Origin: Streptoverticillium olivoreticuli subsp. olivoreticuli
Lineage (GTDB): Bacteria > Actinomycetota > Actinomycetes > Streptomycetales > Streptomycetaceae
Assembly: GCF_003391135.1 (NCBI RefSeq)
Contig: NZ_CP031455.1
Coordinates: forward strand, 248,001 to 312,000
Direction: 5' to 3'
DNA: 64,000 bases
Shown here in pieces: positions 51,642 through 60,961 of this stretch (position 1 is its first letter; every line of letters starts with the position of its first letter). Below the pieces are notes generated by a model. The model was not told the origin of the DNA, searched no databases, and saw only the letters and a list, made by a program, of their open reading frames with translations. A program made the translations under genes and the position numbers.

Positions 51642-52739
51642 TCACTTCACGACACCGTCGGCACCGGTCTTGCTGCCCGCGCTGCCCTTGAGGGCCGAGT
51701 CCGGGATCGGCCGGTCGGCGTTGAGCGCCTTCCAGACCTCGTCGGCCGCGGGGAGCGGCACCAGCCGGTTCGGGTCCTTGGCGTCCGCAGTGGTCGGCAG
51801 GGTAACCATGTGCATGTCGCTGGAACCGATGCCTTTGAGCCTGTTCGCGAGGCCGTGGAGCTTGTCCACGCTGCCGAGCCCCTTGTCCGTGGTGATCGAC
51901 TTGGTGGCGGTGTCGGCGAGCCCGTAGAGCTTGGAGGGGCTGCTCAACAAGCCGACGTGCTTGACCTGGTCGAGCAGGGCCTTGATGAACGCCTGCTGGA
52001 GCTTGATCCGCCCGAGGTCACCGCCGTCGCCGACACCGTGGCGCGTACGCACCAGGCCCAGGGACTGCTCGCCGTCGAGGGTGTGAGTGCCCGGCTCCAG
52101 GTTCAGGTGGCTCCACTTGTCACGGATCGGCTTGGTCGTGGTGACCTCCACCCCGCCGAGCTTGTCGATCAGCTTCTGGAAGCCGGCGAAGTCGACCTCC
52201 ATGTAGTGGTCCATACGGATCTTCGTCATCGCCTCGACGGTCTTGACCGCGCAGGCCGCGCCGCCCACCGAGTACGCCTCGTTGAACATCGCGCGCTGGA
52301 CCGCCGGGCTCGTCCTGCCGTCCGGTGTCGGACACTCGGGTCGCGGGACCAGCGTGTCACGCGGGATGCTCACCACGCTGGCCTTCTTGCCCTCCGCGTA
52401 CACATGGATGATCATCGCGGTGTCGGAGCGGGCGCCTTCGTCCGCGCCGTACTTGCTGTTCGCACCCGCCCGGGAATCGGAGCCCAGGACGAGGATGTCC
52501 AGCGAACCGTTGTCGACATCGGCGGGACGGTCCTTGCCCAGCGCCGCGTCGATGTCGACGGCGTGCAGATTGCCGTTGAACTTGTACCAGAGGAACCCTG
52601 CACCCGCACCTCCGACGAGGACCACGCCCGCTCCCGTCCAGGCGGCTATTCGCCATCCCCTGCCACGGGTTCGCGGCTTGCGGCGGCGGCCACCCTGCAC
52701 ACTGCGCCGACGGCGTCCGCCCCTGCTGTCATCAGCCAT
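51642..52739 (-). CDS. LytR-CpsA-Psr (LCP) family protein
   Basis: 365 residues. A basic N-terminus and one membrane anchor (about 28-50) precede the LCP domain: DILVLGSDSRAG, ARSDTAMIIHV, SIPRDTLV, FNEAYSVGG, GVEVTTTKPI, GEQSLGLVRTRH and the DLGRIKLQQAF motif follow the family order with catalytic Arg/Asp residues kept. LCP enzymes transfer wall glycopolymers (teichoic acids, arabinogalactan-like chains) from lipid carriers to peptidoglycan. It fits the envelope theme of the window. Monocistronic, convergent with the SpoIIE-type gene. Confidence 0.93.
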   Translation of the reverse strand: MADDSRGGRRRRSVQGGRRRKPRTRGRGWRIAAWTGAGVVLVGGAGAGFLWYKFNGNLHAVDIDAALGKDRPADVDNGSLDILVLGSDSRAGANSKYGADEGARSDTAMIIHVYAEGKKASVVSIPRDTLVPRPECPTPDGRTSPAVQRAMFNEAYSVGGAACAVKTVEAMTKIRMDHYMEVDFAGFQKLIDKLGGVEVTTTKPIRDKWSHLNLEPGTHTLDGEQSLGLVRTRHGVGDGGDLGRIKLQQAFIKALLDQVKHVGLLSSPSKLYGLADTATKSITTDKGLGSVDKLHGLANRLKGIGSSDMHMVTLPTTADAKDPNRLVPLPAADEVWKALNADRPIPDSALKGSAGSKTGADGVVK

Positions 52740-53247
52740 GCGTTCCTCAGTCCTCTGCTGATTATTCGGACACGCCCCCTCCCTGTCCCCCTTCGGCCGG
52801 CCTGTGTCCGGCCGGCAACACCGCGCACCGGACAGGAAGCATGCGCCAAGAATGCGCTCCGGCTTCTGAGAGCCTTCTAAGAATCCGCCGCCGAATTGCC
52901 GCCGAAGCCGCCCAGCCCCGCCGCCTGCGCTTTCGCGCGCGTCTCAGTGCATTATCCGGTCAGACCCACCGGCCAGGCCTGTGGCAAAAGTCTCAACCAG
53001 CCGTCCAGGGCACGTTCATCGGCGGACTTCCGACTCTGTCCGGCCTTCGGCCTTGAATATTTCGCCGCACTGCATCAATGCGCTCGGGCCGAAACAGCCA
53101 TAAGTTGATTCCGTATAGCCATTGTTCCATTGACGGGCCGACCCGAGGGCCACCCAAAGGAAGCGGACCGTCAATCTTCCGGCAGTCATGGGGAGTTACG
53201 AGGAATTCTCTTAAATATCTCTCAGCGAGCTTTGTCACCCTGCGGCC
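52740..53247. other. Divergent intergenic region
   Basis: About 510 bp between the LCP and MurG-like gene starts. AT content rises at 53050-53130 and 53200-53235. No coding sequence or notable repeat seen; promoters of both genes should lie here. Confidence 0.5.
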
Positions 53248-54441
53248 ATGGCTACAGCACACGACAGACTTTCGGTGGTCGTCGGAGCGGGCGGGACCGG
53301 CGGACACATCTATCCCGGGCTGGCGGTCGCCGATGCGGTCCGCCGGGCCGTGCCGAACGCGGTCATCAGCTTCATCGGGACCGAACGCGGCCTGGAAACC
53401 CGTCTGATACCCCAGGCCGGATACCAGCTGCACACGGTCGACATGATTCCCTTCGACCCCTCGCTCGGCTCGCGCCGTTTTCTCCTGCCCGCCGATCTGC
53501 TGCGCTCCGGCATGCAGGCACGTCGTGTCATCGAGAAACAAGGTGCTCAAGTCGTCGTCGGCATGGGGGGTTATCCCAGCGCACCCGCCGTCCTCGGTGC
53601 ACGGCTCGCCGGCCGACCGGCGCTCGTTCACGAATCCAACGCGGTGCCGGGGCGCGCGAACCGCTTCGCCACCTCCCTCACTCCCCATGTGGCGCTCGCC
53701 TTCGACCGGACCCGCGAACACCTCGCGACACGGTCCGGCGCACGCGCCGAAACCGTCGGGATGCCGCTGATGGGCGCGGTCGCGCAGCTGAACCGGACAA
53801 CCCGGGCCGGGCTGCGCGAAACGGCGCGACGGGCCTTCGGAGTACCGGAGCAGGCACGGATGGTGCTGTTCAACGGCGGCAGCCTGGGCGCCACACGGCT
53901 CACCGAGGCCGCCGTACGGCTGGCCGCGCGGTGGCACGGACGGCCCGACGTCCATCTCGTGATCAAGACCGGTCCACAGACCCTGGAGGCGACCCGGGCC
54001 CGGCTGACCGCCGAGGGCGGCGACCGCGTCGCCACCGCCGTTGGCTACCTCGACCGGATGGACCTCGCCTATGCCGCGGCCGATCTCGTGGTGTGCCGCG
54101 CGGGCTCGGCGACGGTGGCGGAACTCGCGAGCGTGGGCGTGCCCGCGGTGCTGGTCCCGTACCCCCACGCGCCCCACGACCACCAGACCCACAACGCCCG
54201 TGTGCTCTCCGACGCCGGGGCCGGGCTGCTGCTCCCCGACGGCGAGACGGACGGCGACCGGCTCGCCGAGCTGATCGGGCCGCTGCTCGCCGACCCGGCG
54301 CGGCTGGCCGCGATGAGCGCGGCGGCCGACCCGGGCACGCACGCGATCGCCGCCGACCTGATGGCGGCCTGGGTGCTGCGCCTCGCGGACTTCACACCCA
54401 TGCCTTCCGCCGAAGGCGGAGCTCCGATCCAAAACTCCTAG
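53248..54441 (+). CDS. MurG-like UDP-GlcNAc transferase paralogue
   Basis: 397 residues. The N-terminal GAGGTGGHIYPGLAVADA loop (13-30), GMGGYPSAPAVLGA, and HESNAVPGRANR are the MurG acceptor-side motifs. The C-terminal half has NGGSLGA, CRAGSATVAELASVGVPAVLVP and PHDHQTHNA, the nucleotide-sugar site (HQTHNA for the usual HQ-x-x-NA). It lies outside a division and cell wall cluster, next to a nucleotide-sugar epimerase, so it is probably not the housekeeping murG but a paralogue acting on another lipid-linked or secondary-metabolite acceptor. Confidence 0.85.
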   Translation: MATAHDRLSVVVGAGGTGGHIYPGLAVADAVRRAVPNAVISFIGTERGLETRLIPQAGYQLHTVDMIPFDPSLGSRRFLLPADLLRSGMQARRVIEKQGAQVVVGMGGYPSAPAVLGARLAGRPALVHESNAVPGRANRFATSLTPHVALAFDRTREHLATRSGARAETVGMPLMGAVAQLNRTTRAGLRETARRAFGVPEQARMVLFNGGSLGATRLTEAAVRLAARWHGRPDVHLVIKTGPQTLEATRARLTAEGGDRVATAVGYLDRMDLAYAAADLVVCRAGSATVAELASVGVPAVLVPYPHAPHDHQTHNARVLSDAGAGLLLPDGETDGDRLAELIGPLLADPARLAAMSAAADPGTHAIAADLMAAWVLRLADFTPMPSAEGGAPIQNS

Positions 54442-54582
54442 CGGTCGGTTCGGCACACGCCGGGCCTCCCTGCGGGGCATCTCGCGGCCATGGCACGGAC
54501 GACTGGTGTACCGAACGGTCCGCGTCATTCGGCCTCTCAGCATCGCCGAGGGGTGACATTCCGCATCCGAAAGGAACTTCTC

Positions 54583-55593
54583 ATGTCCTCGACTGCCAAC
54601 ACACAGAGCTGGCACGGCCGTACCGTCCTCGTCACCGGGGCCGAAGGGTTCATCGGGTCCACGCTCGTCGACCTGCTGGTGGAGCGCGGCGCGCACGTGC
54701 GGGTGCTCGTGCACTACAAGCCGTACGCCGAGCGCGGCCACCTCGCCCGCTACCTCGGGCCCGGCTCGCCCGTGGAGACACTCGCCGGTGACGTCCGCGA
54801 CGCCGGACGCGTCATGGACGCCGTCGCCGGGTGCGACACCGTCTTCCACCTCGCCGCGCTGATCGGCATCCCGTACAGCTACGCCTCCCCGGAGGCGTAC
54901 GTGCAGACCAATGTGGCCGGCACGGAGAACGTCGCCGCCGCCTGCCGCCGCCACGGCGTGCGACGCATGGTGCACACCTCCACCAGCGAGGTGTACGGGA
55001 CGGCGCTCACCGTGCCGATCCGTGAGGACCACCCGCTGCAGCCGCAGTCGCCGTACTCCGCGTCGAAGATCGGCGCGGACATGCTGGCGCTGTCCTACGC
55101 GCACTCCTTCGAGCTGCCGGTGACGGTCGTGCGGCCCTTCAACACCTACGGACCCCGGCAGTCCGCACGCGCCGTGATCCCCACGATCCTCGCCCAGCTG
55201 CACTCCGGCGCGGAAGAGATCCGGCTCGGATCGACCACACCGACACGGGACTTCACCTATGTGACCGACACGGCGGAAGGATTCCTCGCGCTGGCGGAGT
55301 GCGACCGGGCGATCGGGCACGCCGTCAACCTCGGCACCGGCCGCGAGATCTCCATCGGCGATCTCGCCCAGTCGCTGATCCGGGCTTCCGGGCGGCCGGC
55401 CCGGGTCGTCGTCGACGAGACGCGACTGCGGCCCGCGGGCAGTGAGGTCGAGCGGCTGCTCTCGGACAACTCGCGGGCGCGGGACTGGGCGGGGTGGGTC
55501 CCGCGCGTCGAATTGGAGGAGGGGTTGGCCCGGACGTCGGACTGGGTCCGGGACAACCTGCGGCTCTTCGCCGCGGACCGCTACCAGGTCTGA
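54583..55593 (+). CDS. NAD-dependent nucleotide-sugar epimerase/dehydratase
   Basis: 336 residues from ATG 54583 with AAAGGAA upstream; an upstream start at 54490 has no site. Extended short-chain dehydrogenase: NAD motif G19-x-x-G22-x-x-G25, catalytic TSTSEVYG plus Y158-x-x-x-K162 (SPYSASK), and RPFNTYGPRQSARAVIP. It resembles GDP-mannose 4,6-dehydratase and UDP-glucose 4-epimerase relatives of the type seen with glycan or antibiotic sugar pathways. It follows the MurG-like gene by 141 bp and may supply its sugar donor. Confidence 0.9.
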   Translation: MSSTANTQSWHGRTVLVTGAEGFIGSTLVDLLVERGAHVRVLVHYKPYAERGHLARYLGPGSPVETLAGDVRDAGRVMDAVAGCDTVFHLAALIGIPYSYASPEAYVQTNVAGTENVAAACRRHGVRRMVHTSTSEVYGTALTVPIREDHPLQPQSPYSASKIGADMLALSYAHSFELPVTVVRPFNTYGPRQSARAVIPTILAQLHSGAEEIRLGSTTPTRDFTYVTDTAEGFLALAECDRAIGHAVNLGTGREISIGDLAQSLIRASGRPARVVVDETRLRPAGSEVERLLSDNSRARDWAGWVPRVELEEGLARTSDWVRDNLRLFAADRYQV

Positions 55594-55623
55594 GGGAAGT
55601 CCCGCCCTCCGCCCAGGGCGCCA

Positions 55624-56886
55624 TCATCCTTGGTCTCTGCCGGCTCCGTCCGGGGAGACCAAGGATGGTCGGGTTTCTCCAGGAGGCAGCGGCAGACAGG
55701 CGCGGAGAATGAATCCTCCGGCAGCTGTCGGTTGCGCCTGGAAGCGGCCGTCGAGACGGCACACCCGCGCGTACAGGCTCTCAAGTCCCGTACCGCTTCC
55801 GCCGAGCGCGGCACTCTTGCTGGTCGGCGGCCCGTTCTCGACGGAGAGGGCCACCCAGTCCTTCTGGAAACCGAGCGAGATCTGGATGAGGGCCCCGGGC
55901 GCGTGCTTGACCGCGTTGGTCAGCCCTTCCTGCCCTATGCGGTAGAGAGCGGACTGGATTTGCTGGGGAAGAGGGACAGGAGCGCCTTCGATGGAGCACA
56001 CGGCATCTACGCCGATGGCCTTCATATTGCGTACCAGGGATTCGAGGAACACCTGGTAGCCCACCTCGGCGAGGCGGACCGGCGGGGAGCTGTCGCCCGG
56101 ATCGTTGCGGAGCATGTCGAGGATTTCCCGCAGCTCGGCCATGACCGCCCGTGAGGCGTCCTCGATCACGTGCACACCCTCGAGCACCTTCTCGGGTTTG
56201 TGCGCGTTCACCTTGACCGCCGCTGCCTGCATGCTCACGACCGCGACCTGGTGGCCGATCCCGTCGTGCATGTCGAAGGCCAGTCGGGTGCGCTCCTCGA
56301 GCACCGCGTATCTGGCGGCCTGATCGACCGTTCCCTGCAAGCGTCGCACCTGCTGGCGGAAGAACATGTTGCGATGCTCCTGCCCGCACAGCACCCGGGC
56401 CACCACCGCGACGAGCACCACATGTACGCCTACGTGGTAGAGGACCGATCCCGAGAAGAGGGACTCCCCTACCAACGGCCGGGTCAGGTAGTACCCCAGG
56501 GCGATGGCGCCGACCGACGCGAAAGGGGCGTGCCTTCCATGGCGGGCCAGCGCCCACGTACTGAAGATCAGTGGTGTGGTGTCGTCCGTGGCCAGCGTCG
56601 CCAGGACACTGGCGACTCCCGCGACTTCCGGAACCCGACGGCGCACGAGAAGGGTCACGGCGTACCCCGCGGCCACGGCCATGGACATGGCATAGCCCGA
56701 CACCAGCCCCGTGCCGTACTCGCCGGAGACCGCGAGCAGGGTGAGGACCAGCGCCGACAGAGCGGCTGCGGCGTCCAGCCCGCGTGGCCCCGGAAACCGC
56801 AGGCGGTGCAGGAACGGCCGGGCACCATGGCGCAGCGGAGCTTGTTTCACCATCAGCTCGGCCCCGCCGGCGGTAGGGACAGACAT
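55624..56886 (-). CDS. Sensor histidine kinase (NarL-partner type)
   Basis: 420 residues from ATG 56886 (AAAGAAG upstream); the frame continues upstream into the response regulator gene but without a start of merit. Four to five membrane segments between 38 and 165, HisKA_3 helix with H207 in FDMHDGIGH, HATPase with GQEGLTNAVKHA and GSGTGLESLYAR. Downstream partner of the response regulator. Its last codons form one arm of a 13-bp hairpin (55625-55667) that may be the shared terminator with the convergent epimerase gene. Confidence 0.9.
   Translation of the reverse strand: MSVPTAGGAELMVKQAPLRHGARPFLHRLRFPGPRGLDAAAALSALVLTLLAVSGEYGTGLVSGYAMSMAVAAGYAVTLLVRRRVPEVAGVASVLATLATDDTTPLIFSTWALARHGRHAPFASVGAIALGYYLTRPLVGESLFSGSVLYHVGVHVVLVAVVARVLCGQEHRNMFFRQQVRRLQGTVDQAARYAVLEERTRLAFDMHDGIGHQVAVVSMQAAAVKVNAHKPEKVLEGVHVIEDASRAVMAELREILDMLRNDPGDSSPPVRLAEVGYQVFLESLVRNMKAIGVDAVCSIEGAPVPLPQQIQSALYRIGQEGLTNAVKHAPGALIQISLGFQKDWVALSVENGPPTSKSAALGGSGTGLESLYARVCRLDGRFQAQPTAAGGFILRACLPLPPGETRPSLVSPDGAGRDQG
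55625..55667. terminator. Bidirectional terminator between convergent genes
   Basis: Perfect 13-bp arms at 55625-55637 and 55655-55667 with a 17-nt loop, 32 bp after the epimerase stop and overlapping the final codons of the kinase gene. Confidence 0.75.
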
Positions 56887-57022
56887 ACGGAAGCTTCTTT
56901 CAGGGGAGACGCGCTCCAGTATTCGCACTGGAGCAGCCCACCTGAGCGTGAACGAATGGTGAATTCTCAAACCGAGGTTGATCGGCCGACGGAAAAGGTT
57001 GACCGCCCGGCAGGGCGATCGG

Positions 57023-57703
57023 TCACTTCCTTGTGTTGGGGGTGCGGTCGGTGTCCACGAGGCCGGCTTCGTAGGCGAGGATGGCGGCCTGGGTGCGATT
57101 GTCGAGTCCCAGGCGGGCCAGCATGCGGGAGGCGTAGGTCTTGACGCTGGCGAGGGAGAGGTGGAGCGTTTCGGCGATCTTCTGGTTGGTGTAGCCCGCG
57201 CCGATGAGGGCCAGGACCTCGCGCTCGCTGTCGGTGAGGGAGCCAATCTTCTCCCGCAGGCCGCTGGAGCCGGTCGGCATCCGCGCCTGGGCCCTGCCGA
57301 CCAGCTTGGTCATGATCTCGGGTGAGAGCACGGTGCCGCCGGCGGCCACCGTCCGTACCGCGGCGATCAGCTCCTCCGACCTGAGGTCCTTCAGCAGGAA
57401 CCCTGCCGCTCCCGCTTTCAGCGCCTCGATCACCAGGTCGTCGGTGTTGAAAGTGGTCAGGGCCAGCACCCGTGGGACGTCTTCGAGCCGCATCAGCTGC
57501 AGCGTGGCCTCCACGCCTCCGATGTGCGGCATCCGCAGGTCCATGATGACGACGTCGGGCCGGTGCTCCCGGGTGGCACTGACGGCCTCCGCGCCGTCGG
57601 CCGCCTCGGCCACGACCTCAATACCCTCGTCCGCTTCCAGCACCGAACGCAGCCCGGAACGGATCAGACTCTGGTCATCAACAATCAGAACGCGGATCGG
57701 CAC
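57023..57703 (-). CDS. NarL/FixJ-family response regulator
   Basis: 226 residues from GTG 57703, chosen for the AAGGAAG just upstream and because the receiver fold begins immediately; an ATG at 57745 adds 14 residues. Receiver with D55 (VVIMDLRMPH) and K105 (FLLKDL); a LuxR-type helix-turn-helix (about 155-220, LTDSEREVLALIGAGYTNQKIAETL). It lies 136 bp upstream of its kinase partner at 55624-56886 on the same strand. It may also take phosphate from the orphan paralogous kinase at 26902-28191. Confidence 0.92.
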   Translation of the reverse strand: MPIRVLIVDDQSLIRSGLRSVLEADEGIEVVAEAADGAEAVSATREHRPDVVIMDLRMPHIGGVEATLQLMRLEDVPRVLALTTFNTDDLVIEALKAGAAGFLLKDLRSEELIAAVRTVAAGGTVLSPEIMTKLVGRAQARMPTGSSGLREKIGSLTDSEREVLALIGAGYTNQKIAETLHLSLASVKTYASRMLARLGLDNRTQAAILAYEAGLVDTDRTPNTRK

Positions 57704-58153
57704 CGGCGCTTCCTTCACTGCGACAGGGGCGACACCCCCGGACATCCGTCCCGGGGCCAGCCAAATTCAGCTGACCAAACACACCGTCAGATGAGGCACG
57801 GCAAACCTTATGCCATTGTTCCGAGCAACTTCCAGGGGGCCTGACACGGAAGATCGCGGAAGTCTCCATGATGTCGAGCGAAGTTCTCACGACACGTGGG
57901 TGCGACAGAAAACCCGAGCGAGCAAGCCGGGCGGCCGAGACAAAGGGACGGATACCTCGTGTAATGGCCGGTGCTGCCGCCCTCGGAAGGATACCCGAAC
58001 GGCAGTGATCACCCGGTCGATCGGCCCCGGAGTCGCCGGGAGCCCCTCGCAAAGTCGATCTTCCGATTGATGCAATATGCATACACATGGAGATCCCTCC
58101 ACGCGGAAATTTCAGGGACCGGCCCTTTGCCGCGTTCCGCGTACGGCTCGGTC
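57704..58153. other. Intergenic region
   Basis: About 450 bp upstream of the response regulator gene; no gene. It is AT-richer at 57770-57790 and 58060-58090 and should carry the promoter of the two-component operon. Confidence 0.5.
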
Positions 58154-58573
58154 TCACCGACTGGTCAGCAGGTCGGCCAGCTCCTCATCGAAGTTCATTC
58201 CCTCCGTCCCCGGGGGAACGAGCCGGTACGTATGCCCCAGGAATCTGATCAGGGAGTGGGTTTCCACGACCGGTGCCAGGGGCGTGTCCCCCTCCCGTAC
58301 GAACCCGCCGGCCATCCTGAGGCGCGTTTCATTGGTCCCCGTGCCGGGACGAACCCGAACGGTGCTCTTCCCCACGTCCTGGGAGATGCCGTATGTCAAC
58401 AGTTCACGAGCGAATAGCGCCCGGCAGTAGGTCTCACCGCTTCTGAGGACTTCCACGCCGACCTCGTACGGTGCGACCCTCCGGTACTGAAGGCGCAGGT
58501 CCACCGGGAATCCGTGTCCCGTATCCGTGACGAGACGGGCTCGCAGGCCCATCTCCACCGCAGCGTCGGTCAT
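58154..58573 (-). CDS. SsgA-like sporulation/cell division protein
   Basis: 139 residues from ATG 58573, the normal length for the family. It shows the SsgA-like pattern: PVDLRLQYRRVAPYEVGVEV near the N-terminus, CRALFARELLTYGISQDVG in the middle, and the ending FLGHTYRLVPPGTEGM then FDEELADLL. SsgA-like proteins are found only in morphologically complex actinomycetes and guide division and wall remodelling; this supports a Streptomyces-type host. A longer frame to 58666 lacks similarity. Confidence 0.88.
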   Translation of the reverse strand: MTDAAVEMGLRARLVTDTGHGFPVDLRLQYRRVAPYEVGVEVLRSGETYCRALFARELLTYGISQDVGKSTVRVRPGTGTNETRLRMAGGFVREGDTPLAPVVETHSLIRFLGHTYRLVPPGTEGMNFDEELADLLTSR

Positions 58574-58857
58574 CAGCTGCTCAGGCTCCCCACATCGGAC
58601 ACCACATGGCCGGAGCCTACTGCTCGGGATCACCCGTCCCACTGGCACCGAAGTGGATTCGTCCATGGCCGATGGTTGACCTCACGGTAATTCTTCGTTT
58701 CCCCACCGGGCCGATCGGGGACGTGAGTTCCTTCTCCGCGCGGCAGAAAATAGCGCTGTCCCGGGGCGATCACCAGCCGTGGCACCGTCGCGGTCACCTC
58801 GCGCCACCGCCGGCTCGTCCCCGTCGCCTCGGCGGCCTGATACGGGAGCTACACCTC

Positions 58858-59586
58858 ATGAGCAACCACGAGCGGCACACCCCGCCCGACGACGACATGT
58901 CGGCATCCGAGCCGGTCGCGCCGCTCTGCCGCACCGTGCCGGAACCCGCTTCGCACCGGCGGACGTCGCTGCTGAGCGGCCGACGAGTCCTGGTGCTCGC
59001 CGCCTTGGGCGTGATAGCCATCCCCGTGCTCGTCGTCGGGGCGATCAGCGGGCTCGACGGCTCGTCCGCTTCCGTCCTCTCCCCTCAGAGCAAGCAACGC
59101 CCTGAATTGCCCGACAGTGACACGAGCGGAACGGCGCGGGGCGACAAGAGAACTCTTGAGCCGGCAGGCCCCACCCGTACTCGTCCAGCGCCGGATCGCA
59201 CAAGGGGTCCTGGCAGAGCGAGCGCCGGTCCGACTGCCGCCGCGGGATCCAGTACCGGGGCGAACGCGCCACGGTCCGCCGCCCCGTCTGCCGCGGACAA
59301 GGCGCGCAAGAGCGCACACCCGACGCCCTCGCCAGCGCTGTCGTCCCTGGACACCATCGGCGTCCTGAAGCAGGGGGACAGCGGACCCGCGGTGGAGGCC
59401 ATGCAGCACATGCTCCATCGGCTCGGCCTCTATCACGGCCATCGTTACGGGCTCTTCGACGACAAGACCGAGGAATCCGTCCGCAGGTTCCAGACCTGGG
59501 CGGCGGTCGCCGACGAGGTCAAGGACGACGAAGACGGAACCTACGGGCCCGCCACTCGGTCCGCGCTCCTCCGCTGGGCCTCCTGA
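58858..59586 (+). CDS. Membrane-anchored peptidoglycan-binding protein
   Basis: 242 residues from ATG 58858 with GGGAG 8 nt upstream. A cytoplasmic N-terminus of about 43 residues, one membrane segment (about 44-63), a long Ser/Thr/Pro/Arg/Ala linker (65-170) and a C-terminal PG_binding_1 domain (about 175-240, GDSGPAVEAMQHMLHRLGLY...VRRFQ). It should span the membrane and touch peptidoglycan. No catalytic domain is present. Convergent with a polysaccharide deacetylase gene. Confidence 0.85.
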   Translation: MSNHERHTPPDDDMSASEPVAPLCRTVPEPASHRRTSLLSGRRVLVLAALGVIAIPVLVVGAISGLDGSSASVLSPQSKQRPELPDSDTSGTARGDKRTLEPAGPTRTRPAPDRTRGPGRASAGPTAAAGSSTGANAPRSAAPSAADKARKSAHPTPSPALSSLDTIGVLKQGDSGPAVEAMQHMLHRLGLYHGHRYGLFDDKTEESVRRFQTWAAVADEVKDDEDGTYGPATRSALLRWAS

Positions 59587-59612
59587 GGACTTCGCGCGTC
59601 ACTCATGGCACA

Positions 59613-60383
59613 TCACGCCTTCGGGAAGCTGAATCCGTAGCCCTGCTCCTTCAGCCACGGGAGCAGTTCCTCCAGGGCCTCCAGAGTCTGTGAGCGGTTC
59701 CCGCCGCCGTCGTGGAGCAGAACGGTGGGCCCGATTGCCAATTGGCTCTTGATCCTGCTGACAATTCTATCGGCACCGGGGCGTCGGTAATCTCCGGGGT
59801 CGACGTTCCAGCCGAGCGGCCGCATACCGTTTTCTGCGGCGAGCTTCCGGCTTTGAGGCGTGAAGGCACCACCAGGGGCTCGGTAGTACCAGATCTTCTC
59901 CCCGCCGGACGCCTGGTCGATCATGTCCTTCGCATCCAGGATTTCCTGTGACTGGTAGGCGAAATCTTTCCGGTCCATGGTGACGTCGTGGCTCACGGAA
60001 TGATTGCAGAGCCGGTGACCGGCGGCCGCGATCCGCTTCACCAGGTCCGGATTCGATCGGGCGTTGGGGCCCGTCACACAGAACGTGGCCTTGACGTCGT
60101 GCCGCTCCAGCAGGTCCAGGGCCTTGGGGGTCCAGGTCGGATCCGGGCCGTCGTCGAGGGTGAGGTTGACGGACTTCCCTTCGCCCTCGGACGCGCGGGA
60201 TATCTCGGGATCGACACCTGGATCCGGATGACTGGTGTTCCGGGTGGCCTTGTCGTCCCGGTCCGCGCCCCCGTCCGCCGCACCCTGGGTGATGAGAGAG
60301 AAGACCCCGAATACGCCCATGGCCACAGCGGCCGCCACCGCTGTCAGGACAAGGCGATCCTTCCGCTTCTCGGGTGCGCCCAT
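59613..60383 (-). CDS. Polysaccharide deacetylase (NodB homology)
   Basis: 256 residues. Membrane anchor or signal at about 11-32, then the NodB domain: LTLDDGP (catalytic D77, metal D78), NHSVSH (metal H128 and H132), YRAPGGAF and the late LLHDGGGNR motif with the catalytic histidine. It deacetylates GlcNAc-type residues in peptidoglycan or chitin-like glycans outside the cell. It adds to the wall-modifying genes of this region (LCP, MurG-like, PG-binding protein). Confidence 0.93.
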   Translation of the reverse strand: MGAPEKRKDRLVLTAVAAAVAMGVFGVFSLITQGAADGGADRDDKATRNTSHPDPGVDPEISRASEGEGKSVNLTLDDGPDPTWTPKALDLLERHDVKATFCVTGPNARSNPDLVKRIAAAGHRLCNHSVSHDVTMDRKDFAYQSQEILDAKDMIDQASGGEKIWYYRAPGGAFTPQSRKLAAENGMRPLGWNVDPGDYRRPGADRIVSRIKSQLAIGPTVLLHDGGGNRSQTLEALEELLPWLKEQGYGFSFPKA

Positions 60384-60961
60384 GAATTCGCTCTCGTCTC
60401 TCTCCGCTGCCCGCCATTCGCTTCACGAGGACGACGCTCTTGGCAATGGTCCTCAAGTCGAGGCAAACACACGCGGGCCGGAAAGTGAAGTGCAGTCATG
60501 GAACAGTCACACGGAGAGAATCAAGGTGGATCGGGAACAAGGCACTACGAAATCGGGAATCTCCGCTCGGGTATCAACTTGCGTTTCCTCTCGCATACTT
60601 TGGTTGACGCACCGGTGGCCGCGGCGCCCGTAACGTACCCGTGCGGCCCACTGCTGGTTGGAGGCTGGGTAGTGGGCCCAGCGCGCTCGGCGGCATGTCG
60701 GTCCCCCAGCGCGCAGACCGTCCCGGCCACGTGAGCGCCTCCTCACACGGCCGGGACGGTCACACCCCAGCGGTGGCCCGGACTTGGGCGAACGGCAAGT
60801 TACGGTCCGGGTCACCGCCTCTCGCGAGCCGTCACCGCGTCCGTCCCTCGTGATTCCCGATGATTCCCCGGGACAGCGAAAGGTTGCTGAAAGGGCCGGA
60901 CCTGTACTCCTCAAAGGGCAGAAGGCGGCAGAGGTGCCGCCCACGACCCGAAGGAGGACGA
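60384..60961. other. Intergenic region with hairpin
   Basis: About 580 bp between the deacetylase start and cassette 3. It contains a hairpin with perfect 13-bp arms (60716-60728, 60749-60761). No annotated transcript ends there, so the hairpin could belong to an unrecognised small RNA or to leader attenuation of cassette 3. No coding frame is convincing. Confidence 0.55.
60716..60761. terminator. Orphan terminator-like hairpin
   Basis: Perfect 13-bp arms with a 20-nt loop, 201 bp before the cassette 3 lipoprotein start and more than 330 bp from the deacetylase start. Confidence 0.5.
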
